Position numbers and translations under genes: made by a program. Below are positions 9,026 through 17,101 of a DNA stretch of 34,294 bases, in pieces. Position 1 is the first letter of the stretch. Each line of letters starts with the position of its first letter. Source of the DNA: Granulosicoccus sp. (GTDB lineage Bacteria; Pseudomonadota; Gammaproteobacteria; Granulosicoccales; Granulosicoccaceae). Location of the stretch: NCBI GenBank assembly GCA_023301795.1, contig JALZVU010000019.1, positions 1 to 34,294 on the forward strand, in the 5' to 3' direction. The notes below the pieces were generated by a model. That model was given only the letters and a program-made list of their open reading frames with translations. It had not been told where the DNA came from and ran no database searches.

Positions 9026-10013
9026 CGCTTTCGCTCCAGCCCGTTGCCTCATCAATGGATTGTTGTAGTCTTGCAATGGACAACAACAAGGTTTCCAGTT
9101 CGTCGTAGTAATCGGTAGCCAACATGTCAGGCTTGCGCATCCGCAGGGCCTTGAAATTTCTCTCCAGTACCAGCCGCTCGTCTAACAAGCTCACCACCAC
9201 CGGATCGTCCTTGGCATCTTTCAAGGACCCTAGCAAGGCAATGGCCAGATCTCCGGCCAACTCACCGCGAAGCCTGGAATGCTCAGAGGCCAGCAGTTTT
9301 TGTTGTTCGTAATATTCGCGGGTTCGCGCCTCAGCGAATCGGAAGGCCTCAGCGACCGTCAGGATTTCATTACGATCGAAATCAGCGGTATCACTAGTAA
9401 CAGCATCCGCCAGAAATCCATGAAAACGCACCGCATTGATCTCACCGCCACTTTTGGTGGCCGTCACCAACACTCTACCCAGCTGTGACATGGACTCAAG
9501 CGCAGCACCACTGGCGCTGGCAGCCAGTACAACCAGTTGACGTGCGGTCGGCACCCCATTAAGTGCTGCGACAAGCTCATTGCTGGTGATATCAGGACCC
9601 TTGACGTTGAACACCCAACCCTCTCTGTTGGCGTTCCCATGGCCGGTCATCATTAGAACAAACACAGGCTCTATGCCCGCGCTATCAGCGGACGATATGT
9701 CCGACTGAATACGCAGCGCTTGCTGTTCTATGGCTTGCAAGATCGTTTCACGTGTAGAGCTCGCATCCAGTGAAATAATCAATGATGCATCTGTATCGAG
9801 TGTTTGCAAGGCCGCACTCAGGCTTTGCGAAGTGCTGGCAAAAGCCTCAGCGTACTCTGGCGAACCGCCTAAGCCTTCCACCACAACGCCGTAGGTTCGG
9901 GCCGTGGCGTCAAGTGAAAAAAACGCAAAAAACAAAGATAAAAACGATGTCGTCAGTTGTTGCAGGCAGCGCTTACTGGCAAGCCTTGCCCACCGGATAA
10001 CAGCAGGTTTCAT
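9012..10013 (-). CDS. Secreted legumain/caspase-like (C13-type) protein, catalytic Cys replaced
   Basis: 333 residues from the ATG at 10013. This start has GGAGG five bases upstream and forms an ATGA overlap with the previous stop; an ATG 12 nt upstream is the alternative. A signal peptide is likely, cleaved after residue 38 (DATA). The caspase-fold core shows a buried strand ending in MMTGHG (H125, the expected catalytic His) and a strand ending in LVVLAASASG. In active legumain or caspase relatives a Cys occupies the first Ser of this ASASG (S166). The following VLVTATKSGGEINAVRFHGF and a later DFDRNEILTVAEAF segment also fit C13-like bacterial proteins. With Cys absent it is probably non-proteolytic, or uses Ser. 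Position in the operon suggests a structural or substrate-binding partner of the adjacent peptidase. Confidence 0.75.
   Translation of the reverse strand: MKPAVIRWARLASKRCLQQLTTSFLSLFFAFFSLDATARTYGVVVEGLGGSPEYAEAFASTSQSLSAALQTLDTDASLIISLDASSTRETILQAIEQQALRIQSDISSADSAGIEPVFVLMMTGHGNANREGWVFNVKGPDITSNELVAALNGVPTARQLVVLAASASGAALESMSQLGRVLVTATKSGGEINAVRFHGFLADAVTSDTADFDRNEILTVAEAFRFAEARTREYYEQQKLLASEHSRLRGELAGDLAIALLGSLKDAKDDPVVVSLLDERLVLERNFKALRMRKPDMLATDYYDELETLLLSIARLQQSIDEATGWSESDAES
9034..9037 (-). promoter_or_regulatory. Shine-Dalgarno deciding the TPR-peptidase start
   Basis: GGAG on the minus strand is eight bases before the ATG at 9025. It favours that start over the ATG at 9076 and gives a clean signal peptide. 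Confidence 0.7.
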
Positions 10014-12310
10014 AGTCGCCTCCATCGCAATCTAAACAACCACTCAAGCGCCTTTGCCAACAACAGGCAAATAAAGAACAGAGGCATATCCCACAACGGC
10101 AAACTCACTTCGCGCTTGAGAGCCACATTCGTCTGCGCCAGCGCTTCTGTCAGCTCATCCGCATCGGAGAAACTAAGATAGCGTCCACCCGTGACATCGG
10201 CCACCCGCTGCAAAAAGCCCTGCTGCTGTGTGTTGGTGAAATTCTCGGCAGTACCCGATTCACGCACCCACCAGTGCTCAGCACTGACCGAGGCACTTAT
10301 CGGCGATTCACCGCCCAATGGAGTCGTAGCATTAATCGTGTAAGGGCCGTCCAGGTTTGTCTCAACTACACCACGGTACAAGCCAGGTTGCCGGGCATCC
10401 GATTGAAGTTCAACCGTGCGAACTGACCCGTCTGGACGGGTCATCTGCACGGCAAGGGTCGATTGCAACAGCGGTTGGTAATCTGCATCGTAGGCACTCG
10501 CAACGAGCTGGGCAGTATCCGTATCACGATACACTGACCTAGAGGCGCTAATGCTTATGCGAGGCACCACACCGTCTACCAGACTCGTGGCCAACTGCCG
10601 CCAAAACCTCTCGTGGCGTTGGTCGGTTGAGTCCAGATTCATCTGCCAACGCCAAGTGCCGCTGCTGCCTAACACCAGACTCTGCCCTTTGCCGTATCGC
10701 TGGCTAACCAGAGCAGGCTCTGCACTGCTGAGCCCACGGTTATCAATAATACTGTCCAGCAACACAACAGCACCGGGCTTTACAGCCCCCAGGCTTTGAA
10801 TATCAGCAACTGCCGGCAGACCTAGCCAAGCGGCTTCGTTGTCATCGTAGGACTCCCCCAATGCTAACCAGGGAGTTCTGTACCCGGACACTGAGGGCAC
10901 AAGTTGCGAGCGAACACGCTCGAAGGTCTTGGCAGCTAGTCGTGCATCCAGAATAACCGGCAACGCCGCAGACACCACGGATCGTCCCCAGCCGCCATCA
11001 GCCAACCCATGTCGCCCAGCCAGCATCAACAATGATCCACCTCGAATGCTGACAAAATCACGCAACGCCAATTGCTGCGCTGTGCTGAGTTCAGCGGCTT
11101 CCAGGCTGCCAATAATCACCGCATCGTAACTGAATAGCTCTTCACGTGTTACCGGAAAACCATCGGCCAATTCGTCTGAATCACGCACGCCTTGCCGGTA
11201 GAACTTGTTCGGTGAAGTTCTGAGTAGTGAGACAATTTCCACGCCTGGATGATCACCCATGGCACGTCGTAAAAATTTGTACTCCCAACGCGGCTCACCT
11301 TCCACGTAGAGAATTCGGCGGGGTGCATCAACAACGCGCAGCACACGCGGCTGAACGTTGTTGGTTTGATCAGGATCCATCAAGGCATCAGTGCTGGCAA
11401 CCTCAAAGCGCAACTGCCGAATACCACTTTCACCAGCAGGGATGGACACCTCATGCACACTTTCACCCACCCCCTCAGGTAGTTGTATATCCTGCGCTGC
11501 GACAAGGTCACGCCCGGCAAGAACGCGCACTCGCGCCTCACCTCCCGCGCCATGAGTAATACGCAGAGTGGCTGTCACAGCCACCTGTGAAGCCGCCTGC
11601 TCTGGCAGGCTGACATCGCTAAGTTCAATATCTTCCGGGCGGCTAATTCGCCCAACACCTACCGTATGTACCGGCACACCCGCAGAGCTTAATCGTTGCC
11701 ACCACTGCGCATCGATCTGCGCTGCGTTGTCAGAACCATCAGAGACCAACACCACAGCAGCCAGTGCACTCTCACCAACCGTTCCGAGAAGCTCATCGAG
11801 TCCGCCAGCGACATCGGTCAAGGGTGCAAGCGGTAGCTGGGTGAGTTGCTCAACGCTTGCAGCAGATGTCAAGGAGCTGCCCAGTGCATACAAATCAGCA
11901 TCAAATTCAGTTTGCTCATCGATAGCCAGACGCTGAACCAGAGTCGTTGCGGCTGATACGCGGCTTTGCTGCTCTGTGGCTGCGACGCGCGATGTGGGTA
12001 CATCATCGGTACCCATGCTGCTACTGGTGTCAATGACCCAGGCAACCGTATTTTCGCCTTGCTCTGCAACTTCGACGTCAAGCACGGGTTGCCATAACAT
12101 AGTCAGCACAATAGTAGCCACTGAACCCTGAAGCACCAGAAGCCATGATCGTCTGCCAACAGACAACGGGCGACGACGCAAACTTACGATAATCAGCAAC
12201 AGCGCAGCGACTACCAGCGCGGCCAACAGCCACACTGGCCAAGCGTTTTCGAAGCCCAGAGATGCCTCACGCCAGGTTTGCGCAGGATACTTAAACAGCC
12301 ATTCGAGCAT
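10010..12310 (-). CDS. Membrane VWA protein with glutamine-amidotransferase-like domain
   Basis: 766 residues. Two N-terminal membrane helices (about 25-43 and 55-72) precede a VWA domain with intact MIDAS DTSSS (D94, S96, S98) and a VVLVSDGSDN strand. After a beta-sandwich region comes a class-I glutamine-amidotransferase-like fold, beginning at RILYVEGEPRWEYKFLRR and including SIRGGSLLMLAGRHGLADGGWG. No nucleophilic Cys was seen in the usual position, as expected for non-catalytic members of this group. A further beta domain is followed by a C-terminal helix (about 740-757) and a basic tail. It pairs with the BatA-like VWA protein downstream, so the operon has two membrane-anchored VWA subunits. 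Its stop overlaps the next start as ATGA. There is a 50-nt gap from the DUF4159 gene. Confidence 0.88.
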   Translation of the reverse strand: MLEWLFKYPAQTWREASLGFENAWPVWLLAALVVAALLLIIVSLRRRPLSVGRRSWLLVLQGSVATIVLTMLWQPVLDVEVAEQGENTVAWVIDTSSSMGTDDVPTSRVAATEQQSRVSAATTLVQRLAIDEQTEFDADLYALGSSLTSAASVEQLTQLPLAPLTDVAGGLDELLGTVGESALAAVVLVSDGSDNAAQIDAQWWQRLSSAGVPVHTVGVGRISRPEDIELSDVSLPEQAASQVAVTATLRITHGAGGEARVRVLAGRDLVAAQDIQLPEGVGESVHEVSIPAGESGIRQLRFEVASTDALMDPDQTNNVQPRVLRVVDAPRRILYVEGEPRWEYKFLRRAMGDHPGVEIVSLLRTSPNKFYRQGVRDSDELADGFPVTREELFSYDAVIIGSLEAAELSTAQQLALRDFVSIRGGSLLMLAGRHGLADGGWGRSVVSAALPVILDARLAAKTFERVRSQLVPSVSGYRTPWLALGESYDDNEAAWLGLPAVADIQSLGAVKPGAVVLLDSIIDNRGLSSAEPALVSQRYGKGQSLVLGSSGTWRWQMNLDSTDQRHERFWRQLATSLVDGVVPRISISASRSVYRDTDTAQLVASAYDADYQPLLQSTLAVQMTRPDGSVRTVELQSDARQPGLYRGVVETNLDGPYTINATTPLGGESPISASVSAEHWWVRESGTAENFTNTQQQGFLQRVADVTGGRYLSFSDADELTEALAQTNVALKREVSLPLWDMPLFFICLLLAKALEWLFRLRWRRL
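10019..10023 (-). promoter_or_regulatory. Shine-Dalgarno deciding the C13-like start
   Basis: GGAGG on the minus strand lies five bases before the ATG at 10013. It supports that start rather than the ATG at 10025. Confidence 0.7.
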
Positions 12311-12360
12311 CAGTAATGTGGCTCCCCGCCCGTAAAGGGGCTATAAATTATTGCCATCAC

Positions 12361-13080
12361 CTAGTGTGTCAGTGAATACAAAACGTAGTTGACGCCAAGT
12401 CGATAGGCCTGTGCGGTTAACGATGCTGGATAGCGAGCGTCGTCTGCATGCTCCCATGCATCCCCGATATCCTGATTGAAGTTGATCGCCACCATTACTC
12501 TATTACTCTCATCAACTATGCCACGCCATCGAGGCACCGTACCGCCTTTTTCATGTGTTCTATTGTTCATCAGAGCACGTATGCCCGGTATTTGTTCCCG
12601 CGACTCCAAGTTGTAGAGTACGTGAAACGCTTCGTGCTGATCACTCAGATCCTCGATCTGTTTGTTCGGAAATACTTGCTTCATGACCGCCTCGAACTGC
12701 TGCCATTCGTATCGACCATGAAAATCATCGACCATCATGAATCCACCGCGCAACAGGTACTCTCGCAAAGTGGCAGCCTCACTGGTAGACAGCGTCATGG
12801 ACCCCACCTCGACCACATACAGCCATGGGTAGTCAAATACCGTGTCATCATTCATGCGCATCAGCACCCCGTCAGGCGCCACGTCCAGACGCGTGAGTCT
12901 TTGCAGGCCGGCATTGAAATGAGTTTCCGCTTCTGGCCAATCAGCACGCCAGCGCGGCCAGTCATCGAACAGGGATTGCGAGTAAACCAACCGTGCAAAA
13001 ACGAACTCGTGCGCGTGGCTTGCGCGCGCACATGACAGAACAACAAGGGTTACCAAAAACGCTCTGGCGATAAATTTCAT
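12361..13080 (-). CDS. Secreted DUF4159 protein
   Basis: 239 residues from the ATG at 13080, chosen because it begins a signal peptide (MKFIARAFLVTLVVLSCARA, then SHA before the mature start). The longer open frame to 13209 lacks these features. The mature part opens with FVFARLVYSQ, the usual start of DUF4159, and continues with YPWLYVVEVGSMTLS, LREYLLRGGFMMVDDFHG and a C-terminal YRLGVNYVLYSLTH. DUF4159 has a glutamine-amidotransferase-like fold without known activity and is commonly encoded with MoxR, DUF58 and VWA genes. It is the first gene of the minus-strand operon, so it probably defines the operon promoter. A periplasmic location is inferred. Confidence 0.88.
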   Translation of the reverse strand: MKFIARAFLVTLVVLSCARASHAHEFVFARLVYSQSLFDDWPRWRADWPEAETHFNAGLQRLTRLDVAPDGVLMRMNDDTVFDYPWLYVVEVGSMTLSTSEAATLREYLLRGGFMMVDDFHGRYEWQQFEAVMKQVFPNKQIEDLSDQHEAFHVLYNLESREQIPGIRALMNNRTHEKGGTVPRWRGIVDESNRVMVAINFNQDIGDAWEHADDARYPASLTAQAYRLGVNYVLYSLTH

Positions 13081-13400
13081 GGTTTGACTATACCGAGTCT
13101 GAACACGCGCATGCTCTGTATACGATGAGCATGTGTAACAGGGACTCACCAGCACAACGTTAAAATCTGGCCGAAACGTCGATTTATTGCAAGTTAAGCC
13201 TATACTCATGCACGATAGCCTGACCTCTGAAACCGAGTGTCAAGCTATATTTCGGATCCAAGCACACTAGATTTAAACGTCAAAATTCAGTCGGTAGCGA
13301 ATCTGATCACCACACGTCAGACAGGTTCGCAGCGCCAACGTTCACTAAACGCGACGTCATGGATGATAAATAGCCGATTACCACTGTTCGAGGAAAACTT
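13081..13400. other. Divergent intergenic region between the MoxR operon and fadL
   Basis: 320 nt without a supported gene. It must hold promoters for both the minus-strand operon and the plus-strand fadL. It contains the inverted repeat at 13110-13133 and, on the plus strand, a TATACT at 13201-13206 that could be a -10 hexamer but has no convincing -35. GAGGA at 13390-13394 is the fadL ribosome site, six bases from its ATG. I saw no FadR-like operator. Confidence 0.6.
13110..13133. promoter_or_regulatory. Inverted repeat, possible operator of the MoxR operon
   Basis: CATGCTC and GAGCATG are perfect 7-bp arms around a 10-nt centre containing GTATAC. It starts 30 nt upstream of the first gene of the operon. 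On the minus strand the centre reads TATACA, which could act as a -10 hexamer, although the -35 is poor. Confidence 0.4.
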
Positions 13401-14849
13401 ATGTACAAACACCCTGTGCGGCTATCGCCACTAGTTGCAATACTAGGCTTGAGTATGCCCACCATCTGGTTCACCAGTTCAGCTAACGCTGGTGGCTTTG
13501 CACTGATAGAGCATGGCGCATCAGGCCTGGGCGCCGCTTATGCAGGCGCCGCAGCTGTCAGCAACGATACCTCTACGGTATGGTTTAACGCGGCTGGCAT
13601 GAGTCAGCTTGAAGGTCGTAAGATCTCAGGCGCTCTTCATGTACTGGACGCCTCCACAGAATGGACAGACCAAGGCACGACTCTGGGTTCAGTATTCGGC
13701 AGTCCGGAAGTTTCGGGCCCCGATACGGCAGATGCTGGAACAACCAGCCTCCTGCCCAACCTTTATTACGTTGCCCCGCTGAACAAGCAGTGGAGCTATG
13801 GATTGAGTATTGGAGTGCCATTCGGCTCATCCACCGAATATGATCGAGACTGGAAAGGGCGCTACACAACGGTCGACAGCTCCATCCAGGTGATCGATAT
13901 TAACCCCGCGTTCTCCTATCGCGCATCTGACACCTTCAGCTTTGGCTTTGGCGTCAGTCTTCAACAACTCTCAGCAGAGCTTGGCAGCGCGGTAGATTCA
14001 GGCGCAGCTTGCCTGGCATTTGGCTCCAATCCAGACACCAACTTTTCTGCCGCAGATTGTGTCAACGCAGGACTGACACCCGGCAACGTGGAAAATGATT
14101 CAGCAGCAGAAATCGAAGGTGATTCAACAGCATTCAGCTTTAATCTGGGCGCTTTGTATACCCCGACTGACAACGTTAAAATCGGTGTAGCGTACCGCCA
14201 TAGTGTTGACCATACACTCGACGGCGACGCCGACTTCACCGTTAACCCGCAATTACGCCAACTTCTGGACGGCAATGAAGGCGATGCAGTAACACCCGCC
14301 TCTGTGGCTGCACAGAATTTCCTGATCGACAGATCCGCTACCGCCGAGGTGCAGCTGCCCGCATCTTTTTCTCTGTCAGGTGCCTGGCAAGTCAACAAGA
14401 AGTTTCAGCTACTCTCAGATCTGACCTGGACCGGTTGGAGCTCGTTTGACGAACTACGCATCGTTTATGACCAGCCTGAGTTTCAGGCAGACACCCTGTC
14501 TGTACAGGATTGGGAAGACGTCTTTCGGTTCTCGGCAGGCATCAACTATTCACAAAGCTCAAAGCTGACATTACGTGCCGGTTATGCGTTTGATGAAGAA
14601 GCTATTCCCAGCGCACAGCGCCGTACTGCACGTATCCCGGGCAGTGACCGAACCTGGCTCACAGTCGGGCTGGGTTACAAGGTATCGCAGAGGTTCTCCT
14701 ACGATCTGGGCTTCGCGTACATCATGCTGGACGACACACCCATCGATAACCCCGATGCCGAGAGCAACGGCACAGGCACGTTTGTCCGAGGCGTCTACGA
14801 ACCCTCCGTGGGAATTTTGTCAGCTCAGCTTAACTGGGACTTTAATTAA
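13401..14849 (+). CDS. fadL: FadL-family outer-membrane fatty-acid channel
   Basis: 482 residues with a signal peptide ending SSANA (cleavage after about residue 30). The mature start GGFALIEHGASGLGAAYAG and the following STVWFNAAGMSQL are the plug/hatch motifs of the FadL/OmpP1/TodX family; FNAAGM matches the usual NPAGM. The rest is a 14-strand-type beta barrel with alternating hydrophobic residues and a C-terminal LNWDFN, ending on an aromatic/polar strand. FadL moves long-chain fatty acids or other hydrophobic molecules across the outer membrane. The start has GAGGA six bases upstream. The next gene, a lipase lipoprotein, begins four bases after the stop, so the pair is almost surely cotranscribed. 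Confidence 0.94.
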   Translation: MYKHPVRLSPLVAILGLSMPTIWFTSSANAGGFALIEHGASGLGAAYAGAAAVSNDTSTVWFNAAGMSQLEGRKISGALHVLDASTEWTDQGTTLGSVFGSPEVSGPDTADAGTTSLLPNLYYVAPLNKQWSYGLSIGVPFGSSTEYDRDWKGRYTTVDSSIQVIDINPAFSYRASDTFSFGFGVSLQQLSAELGSAVDSGAACLAFGSNPDTNFSAADCVNAGLTPGNVENDSAAEIEGDSTAFSFNLGALYTPTDNVKIGVAYRHSVDHTLDGDADFTVNPQLRQLLDGNEGDAVTPASVAAQNFLIDRSATAEVQLPASFSLSGAWQVNKKFQLLSDLTWTGWSSFDELRIVYDQPEFQADTLSVQDWEDVFRFSAGINYSQSSKLTLRAGYAFDEEAIPSAQRRTARIPGSDRTWLTVGLGYKVSQRFSYDLGFAYIMLDDTPIDNPDAESNGTGTFVRGVYEPSVGILSAQLNWDFN

Positions 14850-14853
14850 GAAT

Positions 14854-16968
14854 ATGACCATGCAAAGCACACTGATTAAATACCGTAACTGGCTAGTGGC
14901 GCCCGCTGTTTTACTGACGCTTGCTGCCTGCAGCGACACCGAAGAAGTTGACTTCGAGGCGAGCATAGCGGCCGAAGCTGAAGCAACTCAACTTGCCAGT
15001 CCCCCACAAGCGCTGTTCAACCCAGCGGATGCCACCATCCCCTTCCCCAACAATCTGTTCTTTGTGCGTAACCCTGCAGACCCGCGCCCAGAAGATGGCC
15101 TGCTGCGCATACCCATTGCCGCTGACGCTGACCAGACGCTGGCCAACCCACAAGTGGCTTTGAATCAGCTCGACGGGTTCTCCACCGTTGCCCCCATCGT
15201 CACCGCTATCTCAGAAGCCCTGAATCCTGAGACCCTGATCCTTGGCGACACCGTGCGGATCTTTGAAGTATCCAGCCCGACAGAACCTGCAGCACTCGGC
15301 GGCTTTCTCAGATCAGCGGTTAACGGGGTACTAAGCGAGATCACCGATCAACAGCAAATGATCGTTACAGCCACTGAAGATCAGCTAATCCTCCTGCCGC
15401 GTGTGCCGCTACAGCCAGGTACCAGCTATATGGTGGTGCTGACCAACGGCATTCAGGATCTGCAAGGCGACGCTCTGCAGGGCAGCCTTGTTTACGGCCT
15501 CCTGCAGGGAGACGTGCCGCTGACCAACCCCAGCCTTGAGGGCTTACGAAATGCGGTCGGTTCGCACTCACAGCTTTTGAGCGCAGCGCTGAACGTCGAT
15601 CCAGCCAACGTGGCTCTGTCTTGGGTGTTCACCACGCAGACTACCCGTGAAGTGTTACAAACGGTTAGAGACAATACAGTGGCATCTAGGCTGATACTGG
15701 GTGCCTCAGGCTTGGCTACTGATGCGACAGGCGGTCGCGGTAACGCTGATATTTTTGCTGGTGTGCTCGACCTACCCTACTTCCTGTCGGCCGTGGGCGA
15801 CGACGGCAATCCTCTTACAGCAATCAACAGTTTTTGGCAAAACGCAGCAGCCCAACCTCCGGGCGGCACGAATGCCGATGGCAATCCAGACTTCGCACCA
15901 CAAAGCACAACCACAGTTACTGTGCCGGTACTAATGACCGTGCCTAACGCCAACTCAGCAGGTGGTGGTCAAATGCCTCCCAATGGATGGCCTGTGACTA
16001 TATTCCAGCACGGCATAACAGGAGATCGTTCTAACGTACTGGGCATCGCCGACGCGTTGGCGGATGCGGGGCGTGCTGTCATTGCCATTGATATGCCTAT
16101 GCACGGCGTCGTCGATACATCGAACCCGCTGAACGCATCAAGCAACCCACTAGGGCCCACGGAGCGCACCTTCGGCATAGACGTACTCACCGTTGATGCA
16201 GAAACGGGTGCCCAGGCACCTGGCGCAGATAATGAGCCTGACCCGTCGGGCGCGCACTTCATCAATCTGACCAACCTAGCGAACACTCGCGATAACTTGC
16301 GTCAGTCGGTGGCTGATCTGTTCGTACTCAGCGCAAGTGTCCCGTCGATACAGGTTGAAGGCGTCATGCTGGATGCAAGTAACATGACGTTTGTGGGGCA
16401 TTCACTGGGGGCGATAGTCGGAACCTCAGTGCTGGCCTTCGACAACCCTTATCAGGCCGCCACATTGGGCATGCCTGGTGGTGGAATTGCGCAGCTACTG
16501 GCGAACTCGATGCGCTTCGGGCCCGTTATCAGTCAGGGACTTGCCGGTGCGGGTATTGTTGAAGGATCATCAGAATTCAACCAGTTTCTGGTAGCGGCGC
16601 AATCCGTGATTGATTCTGGTGACCCCATTAACCACGCAAATACAGTGGCCGCCAACGGCGACACGCGTATTCATCTCATTGAGGTGATTGGTGACGCGGT
16701 TATCCCGAACTTTGTCCCCACTGCACCTTTGGCAGGAACAGAGCCGCTGATAGGCTTGCTGCGATTACCGTCAGTGAACACAACTGTGGCTGACAACAAC
16801 GCCGCCGTTCGATTTATCGAAGGTGATCACAGCTCTCTGCTGCGCCCATCAGAGGACGGGCTCGCTGCCACTATCGAAATGCAGACGCAAACGGCAGGCT
16901 TTGCAGCCTCTCAGGGAACTGCGCTTCCAGTAACCAATACAGATGTGCTGCAGCCACCTGCTCAGTAA
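14854..16968 (+). CDS. VolA-like outer-membrane lipase/lysophospholipase lipoprotein
   Basis: 704 residues from the ATG at 14854, four bases after fadL; the longer frame overlapping fadL is not used. A lipoprotein signal peptide ends LTLAAC (C26), and Ser at +2 is compatible with outer-membrane sorting. The alpha/beta-hydrolase part has FQHGITGDR (oxyanion region), VGHSLG with nucleophile S517, a likely acid D614 in IGDAVIPN and a likely base H659 in GDHSSLL. The 350-residue N-terminal part matches the N-terminal domain of bacterial virulence-factor lipases. In Vibrio, the surface lysophospholipase VolA works with FadL to use host or environmental phospholipids; the same gene pairing here supports that role. 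The exact substrate is inferred. Confidence 0.87.
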   Translation: MTMQSTLIKYRNWLVAPAVLLTLAACSDTEEVDFEASIAAEAEATQLASPPQALFNPADATIPFPNNLFFVRNPADPRPEDGLLRIPIAADADQTLANPQVALNQLDGFSTVAPIVTAISEALNPETLILGDTVRIFEVSSPTEPAALGGFLRSAVNGVLSEITDQQQMIVTATEDQLILLPRVPLQPGTSYMVVLTNGIQDLQGDALQGSLVYGLLQGDVPLTNPSLEGLRNAVGSHSQLLSAALNVDPANVALSWVFTTQTTREVLQTVRDNTVASRLILGASGLATDATGGRGNADIFAGVLDLPYFLSAVGDDGNPLTAINSFWQNAAAQPPGGTNADGNPDFAPQSTTTVTVPVLMTVPNANSAGGGQMPPNGWPVTIFQHGITGDRSNVLGIADALADAGRAVIAIDMPMHGVVDTSNPLNASSNPLGPTERTFGIDVLTVDAETGAQAPGADNEPDPSGAHFINLTNLANTRDNLRQSVADLFVLSASVPSIQVEGVMLDASNMTFVGHSLGAIVGTSVLAFDNPYQAATLGMPGGGIAQLLANSMRFGPVISQGLAGAGIVEGSSEFNQFLVAAQSVIDSGDPINHANTVAANGDTRIHLIEVIGDAVIPNFVPTAPLAGTEPLIGLLRLPSVNTTVADNNAAVRFIEGDHSSLLRPSEDGLAATIEMQTQTAGFAASQGTALPVTNTDVLQPPAQ

Positions 16969-16981
16969 TCATGGTGGCAAG

Positions 16982-17021
16982 CTTGCCCGTGTAGTCAATT
17001 GATGTGCGATTGACGGGCAAG
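16982..17021 (+). other. Bulged hairpin after the lipase gene
   Basis: CTTGCCC plus GTCAAT pairs with ATTGAC plus GGGCAAG, giving 13 bp with a five-base bulge and a nine-base loop. No T-run follows. It could be an mRNA stability or processing element, or a weak terminator with the next hairpin. Confidence 0.55.
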
Positions 17022-17022
17022 T

Positions 17023-17047
17023 GCCCGGACCGCTAGCAGGTCCGGGC
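17023..17047 (+). terminator. Strong GC-rich hairpin between lipase and chalcone-isomerase-like genes
   Basis: GCCCGGACC and GGTCCGGGC are perfect 9-bp arms around a 7-base loop. Only a short CTCTTT-type tract follows, so termination would be partial; attenuation or RNA protection is as likely. It sits one base after the previous hairpin. Confidence 0.45.
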
Positions 17048-17101
17048 GACTCTTTGCAGCTCCATTCAGACAGCAATACCCATCTTTTACAGGACACTCT
17101 C

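Noticed and set aside
12311..12360. Hairpin in the gap between the DUF4159 and VWA genes as a terminator
   Set aside because: The pairing is only about five G/C pairs with a mismatch and no T-run, and the flanking genes look like one operon.
13081..13209. A 43-residue extension of the DUF4159 protein
   Set aside because: A signal peptide starts at the ATG at 13080; the extension would place it internally and would cover the likely promoter.
14575..14853. An upstream extension of the lipase lipoprotein overlapping fadL
   Set aside because: The lipoprotein signal peptide begins at 14854, and the extension reads as an out-of-frame shadow of fadL.
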